A DNA stretch of 64,000 nucleotides from Fragilariopsis cylindrus CCMP1102. Lineage: Eukaryota; Bacillariophyta; Bacillariophyceae; Bacillariales; Bacillariaceae. The position numbers and the translations under genes are program-made. Below the pieces are notes generated by a model that saw only the letters and a list, made by a program, of their open reading frames with translations, was not told where the DNA came from and ran no database searches. Shown here piece by piece: positions 32,341 to 42,430 of the stretch (its first letter is position 1; every line of letters begins with the position of its first letter). Location: contig FMBT01000316.1 in NCBI GenBank assembly GCA_900095095.1, positions 124,001 to 188,000 of the forward strand, in the 5' to 3' direction.

Positions 32341-33709
32341 ATGTTGACAAGTAACGTAAGTGGTATGAGAATAATGATGATGACAAATAAAGCAACAACG
32401 TCAATAAGAAGGAGAAGACTTCCATCGTTGTTGTGGGCGGCGGTAGCGTTGACTGCTACATGTACCTATAATACTCAAGCTGTAACAGCTTTTACTACAC
32501 ATGAATCTTTTACGGTTCCATCGTCGTCATCGTCGTCATCATCGTCTTACACATCATTAATTGATTCCTATGATGCATTTATATTAGATCAATTTGGTGT
32601 AATGCATAATGGGAAACATCCATTAGAGGGTGCCAAAGAATTAATTGATTTAATGATTGCCCAAAAAAAAAAAATTAATTATTTTATCGAATACTAGTTC
32701 ACCATCGAAAACAACCTTACAACGATTAGGTAATTTAGGTTTTAATTCCAACGACCATTTTTTAGATGCCATCACATCGGGTGAAGAAGCTATTAACTAT
32801 ATTAATACTATATATGGTTGTAATGGTAGTGGTAAAAGTATTGAAAGTAAGAATGGAAGTAATGACATCAAGAAGAAAAAGAAATTCATATGGTTTACAT
32901 GGGATCCACTCAATGAAAATGTACCAAATCCAATGTATTTTATTAGTCAACTTGATGAGAACTTGGAACCAACAACAAACATTGATGAAGCTGATTTTAT
33001 TGTTGCACATGGTGTCGGTGTTATTCGTGATTGTAGTAATAATAATGACAGTGACAATAATAATAATAGTGTATCAATAGGAAATTTTTTGAATGATGAT
33101 ACCGATTGGTTGAAAATTGATGAACTATTATATGAATGTTCGAAACGGAATTTACCTCTGATCTGTGCTAATCCCGACATGGTAGTAAAATATCATGATA
33201 ATACTATTAAAAATATGCCAGGACAAATTGCACAACGATACATAACTAAATTTCATATGAATAATGATCAAAAAACAATAATATTTGGGAAACCAAATAA
33301 AGAACATTTTCAAGCATGCGTAGATGTTATATATCAAAATCAACAACAAGAACAGCAAAGTAATAGTCATGAAAATGAACAACATCAACAATCGCTACCA
33401 CGTTTACGTATAGCACATGTTGGTGATTCAATGTCACATGATATTGCTGGTGCAAATTCTGTAGATGGTATTGATAGTATATTTATTATTGGTGGTATAC
33501 ATTCCGATGAATTATTAACATTATCTGTAGAATTAGAAGAATCACCTGTTGAGAATAATGACAACGAAAAAAATGATAATGATAATAACAAGAAGAATGG
33601 ACAACAACAACAACAACAACAACAACTACCAAGTGATAAACAATTAAAAGAATTCTTTGAACAAAAAGGACATACACCTACACATGTTGTACCTATGTTT
33701 CAAATTTAA
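32341..33709 (+). CDS. HAD-superfamily (class IIA type) hydrolase, frame change in an A12 run
   Basis: The first frame (32341-32697) reads a signal peptide (SLLWAAVALTATCTYNTQAV then TAFTTHES, a plastid-type Ala-Phe junction) and the HAD motif I region 'YDAFILDQFGVMHNGKHPLE'. It ends at 32697 just after a run of 12 A (32663-32674). The family sequence continues at once in the next frame: 'KKLIILSNTSSPSKTTLQRL', then DEADFIVAHGVGVIRD, 'GKPNKEHFQACVDVIY' and the motif 'HVGDSMSHDIAGANSVDGID'. The frames meet exactly at the homopolymer, and an 11-A run would give a single ORF. It may be an assembly or sequencing error, a polymorphism or slippage. The relatives are phosphatase-like (TIGR01459 type) with unknown substrate. 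Low-complexity N/Q inserts are present. Confidence 0.8.
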
Positions 33710-34083
33710 ATTAAATTAATAATACTATAGAATACAAATAAAAGTAAGACGTTTAAAAAAAGTAACAAATAAATATTTTTACTGCTGCTGCTGTTGCTGT
33801 TGCTGCTTTAAGCGTTGTTTGCTACTCTACAGTACTACGTTACATTTCTCTCCTAATCATGCTTTGCTACAGTATGTAATATGTATCAATCGATGATGAT
33901 AATTGATTGATTCGCCTGAGAGTAGACTAAGTTTCATTATTAATCTATACTATTTTTTTTCTTTGCGTCCCCTCTATTATAACGATGCATTTGAGATCGT
34001 ATCGTACAGTAACAATTTGACCCTTCGACAATGGACGAGGACTCAAGTTCGTAATCACACTTGGCGCGTAACGTTGGGAATCT
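33710..34083. other. Convergent intergenic region
   Basis: Short spacer between converging genes, with a CTGCTGCTGTTGCTGTTGC stretch (33782-33804). No gene seen. Confidence 0.5.
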
Positions 34084-34941
34084 TTAAATCATAGCAACAG
34101 TGATAGACTTGATCATGGTTGGGAAATTCAAGGTAATCTCTTTATCATGAACATACTTTCCACCCATGAAAATAGGAACTTCATCATTGGATACGACGCC
34201 ATCCCTGATCATCATTCTTGCACTTTCTTCGCGAGATCTAGTTTCTATAACCTTGTCCATAATGCTAGCCGAGCAAAGAGTGTCAGCAACTTTGTAAAAC
34301 ATATGGCCAATACTTCCCGTCACCATGTAAGCCCCCTTCAAGCGGTCTGGACAAATCTGCATGAACAACTTGATGAATGCTGGTGCTAAGGTGGGTTTCT
34401 TCATTGCCTTTAATGGGTTGAAGACATCAAAGCAGACAATGAAGTTGAATCTGTAGGTGTTCCCAGGCATTGCATCAAGGCCAGCTTGAATGACAAGAGA
34501 AGTGCATTCAATCTCATTTTTAACAACAGCAGAATCGAAGCATTGTTTGTCAGCGCGATACCATAGGATTGGCGAGCCTTCACTGTCAACGCCATGCCAA
34601 TACAGGCATCCATGACTGGTCGTAAGCCTTGCAATGTCTGAACCGTCACTGTTTATATGGTGCTCAATCTTACTAGTAATGTCTTCTCTTTTTCGCCAAA
34701 GGAGGTACTCAATCACTTTCTTTTGAGAGTAATCAAAAGGGCGACGCTTTTGCTTATTCCCTTTGTATGGTTGGCCCATGATAGCTCGAACCCATTCCCT
34801 GGAGAGATTCTTGACCTCGCCACCCCACTCGTAGTAATCCTCGGCGTCCTCTTTGGAAGAAAGTGATGTCATCATGCGATTGACTTCATCATTTGACACA
34901 GGGAAGATATTCAAAGTGCTGCTGGTGTTACACTTGCTCAT
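34084..34941 (-). CDS. CRAL-TRIO (Sec14-like) lipid-transfer domain protein
   Basis: Single exon of 285 codons. An N-terminal helical part (residues 1-90, with KKVIEYLLWRKREDI) precedes a CRAL-TRIO domain: 'LYWHGVDSEGSPILWYRAD' (about 112-131), 'NFIVCFDVFNPLKAM', the hydrophobic-pocket helices 'APAFIKLFMQICPDRLKGAY', and the strand/helix 'GSIGHMFYKVADTLCSASIM'. These fit proteins that bind phosphoinositides or other small lipids and move them between membranes. No signal peptide or extra domain, so probably cytosolic. Codon use is less repeat-rich than in its neighbours. The ligand cannot be told. Confidence 0.85.
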   Translation of the reverse strand: MSKCNTSSTLNIFPVSNDEVNRMMTSLSSKEDAEDYYEWGGEVKNLSREWVRAIMGQPYKGNKQKRRPFDYSQKKVIEYLLWRKREDITSKIEHHINSDGSDIARLTTSHGCLYWHGVDSEGSPILWYRADKQCFDSAVVKNEIECTSLVIQAGLDAMPGNTYRFNFIVCFDVFNPLKAMKKPTLAPAFIKLFMQICPDRLKGAYMVTGSIGHMFYKVADTLCSASIMDKVIETRSREESARMMIRDGVVSNDEVPIFMGGKYVHDKEITLNFPTMIKSITVAMI

Positions 34942-35895
34942 TTTGAATAAATTGTTTGATTGATGATGATGCAGTTTGAAGTTGTTCTTTTGTTTTTTGT
35001 GAGGTTACGATCAAGTGTCTACCACGGCGCACGCAATTGGTTCACCCCTCCTACTCACGTGTGTGTTGGCCTCGTACGATGGGAATATTACGTAGGCCTC
35101 TGCTGCTGCCTCTTGCATCTTGAGAAGATATTTTTGTTTCGTTTCTGTTGTTCTTTTGTTACTACAGGTGTACTAGTACTGTTATGCTACTATTTTCGTC
35201 GCGCACACGTGTTGTTCTCTTTTGGGGGTTACGGTGTTGTATGTGATCTGTGCTGGTGAATTCGAAAGATTGTACCCATTTCGAATCCGATAACGTGTAT
35301 TGTTATTATTATTTTTTGTTTTTTGAACACTCACTCCTGTAGAACGCATCCTTTATTGCATTAAGAATGCGCTTTCGGTTAACTGATTTCTAATAAATCA
35401 TACTTTTTGTTAATTAATTGTTATCTGTAAAGAGAACAACATTCTCCTGATCATTTAACCCCTTTCTTCAAATCATGTATGGATCATTGACTTGGCTTGT
35501 CGGCATCACTCATAGTCTAAATTTTCGCGTTGTCCTTGCGAATAGAATGAAATCATTTGCTGTCACCAATACTTATATTGTGCTTGTTACATACATTATA
35601 GAGTTTATATCCTTGAATTCTTAGTCTACTATACCTAGCCTACTTCTTGTGTAGTCCGTGACACGTCGCCGCGTATACGAATTCTTTGTACTTTCTACAA
35701 TTCTAACAGAAACCGTATCTGATCGTGGTCCCTAAGGACTGTTACAAGTCGTATAAATATGCACAAAAACGCATGAAAATCAAGAAAGAACAAAAAACAT
35801 AGCCAACATCATAGAAGTTCAGCAACACATCTCATTTTCTCACAAAAATAAAAAATACGAATAAATAAATAAATAGAAACAATAACTAAATCAAG
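34942..35895. other. Divergent intergenic region, no gene seen
   Basis: About 950 bp between the CRAL-TRIO and MGS-domain genes, which point away from each other, so it must carry both promoters. T-rich stretches (34985-35000, 35310-35330) but no long repeat. A 99-codon ORF at 34960 has no recognisable content. Confidence 0.5.
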
Positions 35896-37506
35896 ATGTC
35901 AACCACCAATAAACAAGAATCTAAGTCAATGCTCGAGGACATGGTGAAGAAAGCTGTGATGGATTTGATGAATAAGCAGGACTCTGACTCTGTTTCGTCT
36001 AACAAAACAGACTTCTCCAATAAGAAAGAATTAAAGAAGAAAAAGAAGAAGAAAAAGAAGAAGAAGAAGACGCGAGGACGTAGCTCCCATCGCTCCACTT
36101 GTAGCAGTAGAAATAGCGAGGAAGAAGAAGACGAAGATGTTAGTGAGGACGATTCAATGAAGGCTATGTTCGAGGACATGGTGAAGAAAGTTGTCATGGA
36201 TATGGTGAAAGATAAGAATAACAGAACCATCTCCCGTGAGAAAGGATTCAGATCAATCAAAGCGGATGGACGTCGTGCCACGCGATCCTCGAGTTGCCCA
36301 AAGAGACCCAGCTCTGACAAAGGATTCACATCAATCAAAGCGGATGGACGTCGTGTCACGCGATCCTCGCCGCGTAGCCCAAAGAGACGCAGCTCTAGTA
36401 GATCTGATTCCGCTTCTTCCAGTCGCTCAAAGTTCCGTTATAAGGACTTTTCAAAAATGTCCCTTCATCCAGAAGATAATCTAGGAAGAGAGGAATGGGA
36501 TAAGTTGACTACAGACGATGACGAATCTAGTTCTACTGTCAAGAAAGATCGAAAAAAGAAATCTGATGGTAAAAAGAAGAAGAGGAGGAAGAAGAAGAAA
36601 AACAAGATCAAAAGTAGATCGGTCTCACCTGGATCGTCGAGATCATCAAAAACTTCAAGAAAGAGCGCGATGAATTCCCGAATGAGGGAAGTACTCAACG
36701 ACATGAATGGTCTCGGCGAGGATGAGAAAATTCCTTCTGCAATTATGGATGATACCGACGATTCTATGGATAATAATTGTTCTGTTACATCAGAAATGAC
36801 AGGAGTTTCCGTTGCTTCCAGACCGGGTTCTGTCTTGTTTAACCAGGAAATGACATCAAAACTTAGCCCTCATCTTAACAGTCTTTGTATCCAAGATGCT
36901 GGTCTTAATACTTCTAATGGTAATGGTCGTCCATTAGGAGCTGTGTCCCAAGTCAACGACTTTGAAGCAGCTTTTAAACCCAACGACATGCGTTGTCTTG
37001 CTCTTGTTTCTCATAATGAGATGAAAGCTACGATGAAGGACTTTGTTATTAAATACAAAAATGTCCTAAAGAAGTTTCGATTGACTGGAACCCAAAGCAC
37101 TATGAAGATGCTAGGTGAGGTTTTTGCTGGAGATAATAGTGTCGTATTCGGTCCTGCCTGCAACTCTGGACCTCTTGGAGGAGATGCAGAACTCGTTGCT
37201 ATGATGGCAACCGGACAGCTTGGTGGTATCTTATTCTTTCAAGATCCGATGACAGCTCATCCCCATCAGGTGGATATTGAATGCTTAGTCCGTCAGGCAT
37301 TGGTTCATAATACTGTTATGGCAACCACACCCACAACGGCAATGACGATTGTGGAGGTATTCAAGATGGCATTGATAGGGGAAGGAAGACCCGAATTGAT
37401 TCCTTCTTTCTTTTTCACTCTACAGAGTCCAACCGTTGAGGCTTACAAGAACAACCAAAAGAAAGCAATTGCAAGTCATGCAAAGTTATCTCCCTTGCCT
37501 TTATAA
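35896..37506 (+). CDS. Methylglyoxal-synthase-domain protein with Lys/Arg/Ser-rich N-terminal region
   Basis: Single exon of 536 codons. Residues about 365-495 are an MGS domain: 'LALVSHNEMKATMKDFV', 'LTGTQSTMKML', 'GPACNSGPLGGDAELVAMM', 'GGILFFQDPMTAHPHQVDIE' and 'CLVRQALVHNTVMATTPTTA'. Methylglyoxal synthase converts dihydroxyacetone phosphate to methylglyoxal and phosphate. The GGD Asp used as general base in bacterial MGS is kept, as is the PH..D pair. The Asp next to the first His in E. coli (AHDH) is Asn here (SHNE), so activity needs testing. The first 360 residues are unusual: poly-Lys tracts near 46-58 and 218-238, two EDMVKK..MD.M helices (14-26 and 92-103), and a tandem GF.SIKADGRR.TRSS repeat. 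Such a basic region suggests nucleic-acid or acidic-surface binding. No signal peptide. Confidence 0.88.
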   Translation: MSTTNKQESKSMLEDMVKKAVMDLMNKQDSDSVSSNKTDFSNKKELKKKKKKKKKKKKTRGRSSHRSTCSSRNSEEEEDEDVSEDDSMKAMFEDMVKKVVMDMVKDKNNRTISREKGFRSIKADGRRATRSSSCPKRPSSDKGFTSIKADGRRVTRSSPRSPKRRSSSRSDSASSSRSKFRYKDFSKMSLHPEDNLGREEWDKLTTDDDESSSTVKKDRKKKSDGKKKKRRKKKKNKIKSRSVSPGSSRSSKTSRKSAMNSRMREVLNDMNGLGEDEKIPSAIMDDTDDSMDNNCSVTSEMTGVSVASRPGSVLFNQEMTSKLSPHLNSLCIQDAGLNTSNGNGRPLGAVSQVNDFEAAFKPNDMRCLALVSHNEMKATMKDFVIKYKNVLKKFRLTGTQSTMKMLGEVFAGDNSVVFGPACNSGPLGGDAELVAMMATGQLGGILFFQDPMTAHPHQVDIECLVRQALVHNTVMATTPTTAMTIVEVFKMALIGEGRPELIPSFFFTLQSPTVEAYKNNQKKAIASHAKLSPLPL

Positions 37507-37970
37507 GGCGGTAAGGAGCGGCGCGGCAGCTTTTAAATAACAAGATTTATATATGTAGAATCCACAAACTCTTGAATAAACAAGTAATGTAAAACAGAAC
37601 ATTACTATATCATTTATTTTTATTTTCTAGCTTATGTATGTATATATGTATGAATGCATGTACAAATGTATATAAAATATGTATGTACAAAATAGTGACA
37701 TATAACTGGCCTTCTTCAATCAACGTTCAACGGATAAATACTATAGGTCTACTCGAATAATTTAGAGAGTATACAAATAAGAGTCGTGGGCGTCTGATAT
37801 CAATGGCATGTCGAGCGCTACTTTGTAGTAACCCGCAAATTCTTCTGGTTTTTTTTCGTCTGAGATAGAGATAGTCTCACCTCGCCTCTATCCATGAGAA
37901 TAACATCTCTCTCTCTTTCTCTCTTTTGATTTAGATGATTGATTTACCCATCCACGCCAGATACTGTATT
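37507..37970. other. Convergent intergenic region
   Basis: A/T-rich, with TATGTATATATGTATG repeats (37634-37690) and a CTCTCTCTCTTTCTCTC run (37908-37925). No gene seen. Confidence 0.5.
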
Positions 37971-40484
37971 TCAAGCATTGGGATCACCAATCTTGTAGGA
38001 ATTGACACGGAACTGAGAAGTACTGTCATACCATTCGGGATCACCTCGGTTCCAAAGATCACCGTGGACGGTAGCAAACATAGCAAGAATAAAAACTGTA
38101 TATGTACTCAATGTGAATGCGAGCATGATAACTAGAATGGGATATATTTAACCATTCATGTATATGTATGATAAGATTATTCAAGTAGAAGAATAGAAAC
38201 TCGTTTAGCAATATAGAATGAGGATCGATGTGGTACAGAGGACAGCATTGTATAGAACTTGCACCATACTGTATCGAGTATTGTACTTACAATCAAGTTT
38301 ACGTAACGAATAATTAAAGAAATAGAACACAAAATAATTTTCACCACTCAATTCTTGTTTTGATTTTGTTTCTACTTTTTGATGATACGTATCTTTTTCA
38401 GTATCATCTTCCACATCATTCTCATCATTTTCGACAACAATATTGTCAGGATCATTGAATTTTGAACAAGTCAAAGGTGATGCTTCCTCGCCATTTAAAG
38501 CAGCTGCAGCTGTGGCAGCAGCTCTATCCATCATAGATTCGCGTGCATCTCGACTCATTAAGGAAATACGTTTTCTTTCCTTTCTTGCTACACGATCTTC
38601 ACGTAAATACCACATAAATCCTATAGCAACAGATTCCAGTAGTCCAATTAATACCCAATAAAAGGACCAACCAACAAATTTGTCTATCCATAGTCGCATA
38701 TTTGATACTGGTATTAATTCAAAAGTTAAGATTTGTTGCGCGACAACAACTAATGTTAATGCCATACCAAAACCTAACCTTTCACCGATTCGTAGATCTA
38801 GTAGAAATGTTAAGAAACTCGTGTAGGTTAATAAAATCGTTGGAACCTTATATAGTAAAAAATAGTAGAATATAAATAACATAAACGTGAGAGAGAAGGG
38901 TTATAAGTACAGCAGTGAATCATTAGAAATGATCATTCATGCACAGCACGGCACTAGTCGATAGTAAAACTAGGATACCATATAACCATAACATAACGTA
39001 ACGATAACGTAGGACTAACATAACAAACGTACCACAACATTTTGTATATAATGTGTTTTTGCTCGCTGAAACCAAAAATCATAGTAGATAACTTCACCAT
39101 CAAATGTATAACCAGCATTTGCTCTTTCAGGTACAGCTCGAAATTCATTATATACAGTCATATCATTAAATGGACCAAATTTTACCTCTTTTTCATTCGA
39201 CAATTTATAATTTATCATACCTTTATCCAATCTACTTCTTGCACCCATCAGAAATTGACATCCTAATGTGTCGAATGGGATCATGGCTAATCCCTTAAAT
39301 GAACAAAATGCTTTTATACCACCTGCTCGTATCCATTCAACTGTACCATCAGAATATACTCTTGCTTGTATATCATTCCATGTTTGTACACCTTCTATTT
39401 GATTCAATAAATCAAAATCTGGTACCCATATTGTTGTTTCTTCTGCTTCATGTCCAGACCATACTGTTACTTTTGACGCACATGTGCCGTTGTCATTATT
39501 GACTGTCCATGCTAATCTTGGATCATTCCATGTATTTACTAATGTAATAAATATTGATGCTGTACCATCTTCAACATCGATTGTTTCTAATGCTTCATAT
39601 TCTAATTGTACATATACTGTTAATGGACCACCACCATATTCATCATCATCATTATCACCACCACCTTTGGATGCAATTGGTGGTACTGCTGAATTATAAT
39701 TACTATTACCACCCAAGATCTGTTCATGTATATTTTGTTCACATTCATATCGTGGTATTGATGTTTTACAACATCTCCAAAAGAAATAGTTATACGCAGC
39801 ATTTGATCGACATTGGGATGGATTTTGTGAACCTTGTCCTTGTCTTAAACTAATTTCAATTTCGGAACATGTTGCATTCATTGGTATACCTGTCATCAAT
39901 AAATTCGGATACTTTGGCACTAGCGAGTATTCTGGCCTATGATCTTTGAGCAGAGTCACACCTTGACATAATGAACATTGATCATTATCATCGCCATTCC
40001 CATCGCCTGCTACTTCGTTGGTAGTAGTACTATTGCTGTTATTAATAACCTCATCACTACCATCGTCTACTACTTCGTCGTTGTTGATATTATTAACAAG
40101 CACTATTGTACTATTTTCATCATTTTCTTCTCCAATAATAGTGATGTTGTTGCTGTCTTCTTCTTCTTCCATCGCTCTTGTAGTAGATAAATCATTCTCG
40201 TTATTTCTTTCATCTTCTTCTACTCCTACTCCTACTCCCGCGATCATACGCATCCCTCCTCCATCATTATCATATTGTAATCTTCTTGATTTTGATTTTG
40301 TTAAGTCTGAAACCACCGAAGATGACAACGATGATGTAACAATAAACGGAAACGCTGGTACTGTCGCTTGAACTACTGGAAGAAATAAAGAGTACGGCGC
40401 AATCAGCATTCCATGAAAAACAACAAAAGCAGCAGCAAGACAATAATAAACAGAAGTAATAGAAAAGCACTTATTCTTCATCAT
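37971..40484 (-). CDS. Cys-loop (pentameric ligand-gated) ion channel subunit
   Basis: Three exons, read 40484-39033, 38846-38291 and 38131-37971. The GT-AG introns (38847-39032 and 38132-38290) keep the frame, giving 722 residues. There is a signal peptide, an acidic Asn-rich segment, and a Cys-rich module (170-248, CSLCQ...CSEIE...CCKTSIPRYECE). The ligand-binding domain follows from about 288: 'TWNDPRLAW', 'TIWVPDFDLLNQ', 'SDGTVEW', and the Cys-loop C394-C409 with the PFD core. At the splice the protein reads HYIQNVV-VPTILLTYTSFL, the start of M1. M2 and M3 follow, then an intracellular loop and, after the second intron, M4 (AFTLSTYTVFILAMFA). The subunit would sit in the plasma or an internal membrane. 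The Cys-loop spacing is 14 residues instead of the usual 13. The ligand and ion cannot be inferred. Confidence 0.85.
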
Positions 40485-41769
40485 CTTGAATAACTATCTA
40501 TAAATCTTGATACAATTTGTAACACACTATATTGTACTGTTGCTCACACGTCATCAATCAATCGTTCGTCTTCTTAGTATTATCTTGATCGTTTAATAAT
40601 AATATATTATTATTTAATTTGTTTTGTTCTTGACTTTCTTGGTGTGCAGTATGTGGTGTGTGTAATAAAAGTGTATCTAAATCGTACTGTCACTATTTAA
40701 AATAATTAACCGCGATATTCAAAAAGTTTGTTTCCGATTTATTATTATTGCCCCTAAACGCTGTAGTTACGGCCCATACAAAGAAACTTTCGCGTATTTT
40801 CACTTAATAAGAAAGCACGCGCTTTTGAACGGATTTGTACAGTGTGGTCTCAATACGACTCTTTTAGTCCGAGTTTTGGGGGAGATATTATATGCCCCCA
40901 AAAATAGACCCCATAAGATCTGTTAACGTGAGGTATCACGCACGCACTGTCCAAAAGAACATCACATCTATCAAGACCTTAGCCAACAGAATCACCTCAC
41001 AATCCATTCTCTATTCTATCAGGATTGGGGCCGGGGGGAGGGTGGATGGGCTTACTAGTTTCCACTTACACTACTACAATACACCCAATTATGATTATTT
41101 TCTCTCTGAAAGGCATTTCACCCAAAACCTCAACTGTAGGTGCACCACCCAAATGATTTTACTACATTCCAAAAGGCATTATGCATGTAAGTATTGCATA
41201 AATTTTTACCCTTCCTCTCACCATAGCTCCTCTCTCTTCTTTCTTTTCAGCTTAAATGACAGTGTGGAGATTTTACTTTTGGTTTTGGTGATAGTGGTTT
41301 CATTACATTTTTGCTATGGTATGTGGTGGTATGTGTCAAATGCATTTATATCTTGTGTCCTCATAGAGTAGAAATGATAGGTGCAAAACTAGCGGAATTA
41401 TGTGAATGTAAAAATAAATGCCACATGCCCACACACTACATACTCACTGCTGCTGCCAACTAATCACCGCAAAACCCATGGAATCATAATATTACAAATA
41501 AATCATTCACACAGTTGTCGACATGGTATGGCACTGCAGTATTGTATTGTTTCTCCCTTTGTATACATTAGTAAAGACACATGCAGATATGCCTGTCACA
41601 TGCACATGGGGCAGGGAAAACATATACCATTTCACTCAAAACAAAACTCATCTTGTGCATACAGCTTCCTCCCCAGTTCACACATAATAGGCTGGGGTGT
41701 ACAAAGTACAACAAATTATTCCAATTTGAGACACAATACACTATGTATACATCATTTAGTATATAGGAC

Positions 41770-42430
41770 TATGCATCTAGCTTCACCTACATGCGCATCA
41801 TGCCTCAGGAGTGGATCCACCAGTTATATACATCCAATCCTGTTGTCTTTTGCCTCGATCAATGTTATTTTCTTTAAATGAAAGGAACAAGGTTACAAAA
41901 GAAGTGCACAACCAATTCTAACAAAGCATCAGCTCTGTTGTATTTGTTTTATATTGTTAGGTTAAAATAGGGATAGAACCTGCATCGGCACAAATCAAAC
42001 AGGAGGAGTGTTGATGTATTATTATGGTATACCAATACTATTGTACCATCTTTACGTGCTATGTAGAAATTTACAGGAAGTGCACAGCAAATTCACACAC
42101 AGCAGCTGTTCTTGTTGTTCCATATTGTTGTTTGGTTGTTAGGGATGTGAATAACAGTGTAGATAAAACCAGCATGCCTCACTAAGATAAGTGGATCCAC
42201 CCAGTATTATACTCATAATTGTATTGTTGTTGATGTTTTCCTTTTCCTCTATCAATACAACCTTCACACCCAAAAGTTTACAAGAATTGCTCACCAAATT
42301 CTCACACAGTACAAGCAGTTCTTGATTGAGTTGTTGTTTCATATTCTTTAGTTTTTGCATTATAAAACCAAAACCAGCATATAACAGTGGATACAATGTG
42401 GTACCAGTGATATAACAATACTTTATACCA
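41770..42430 (+). repeat. Second locus of the degenerate 170-240 bp repeat family
   Basis: About three to four head-to-tail units. Each has an ATATTGTT.GGTT-like block (near 41950, 42121 and 42339), followed by an ACCAGCAT / AGGAGTGGATCCACCAGT-like block and a TTTACAGGAAGTGCACA-like block. The same blocks occur in the same order and orientation at 1575-2440, so the two arrays belong to one family. Confidence 0.65.

Noticed and set aside
38205-38290. Read-through end of receptor exon 2 as the true C-terminus
   Set aside because: It would give a receptor without M4. Splicing at GTAAGT (38290) to the acceptor at 38132 supplies a good M4 and keeps the frame.
40892-41881. Two ORFs of 159 codons in the gene-free block
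   Set aside because: No recognisable motifs, Cys/His/Ser-rich composition as in random translation of A/C-rich DNA, and overlap with repeat DNA. Probably chance.
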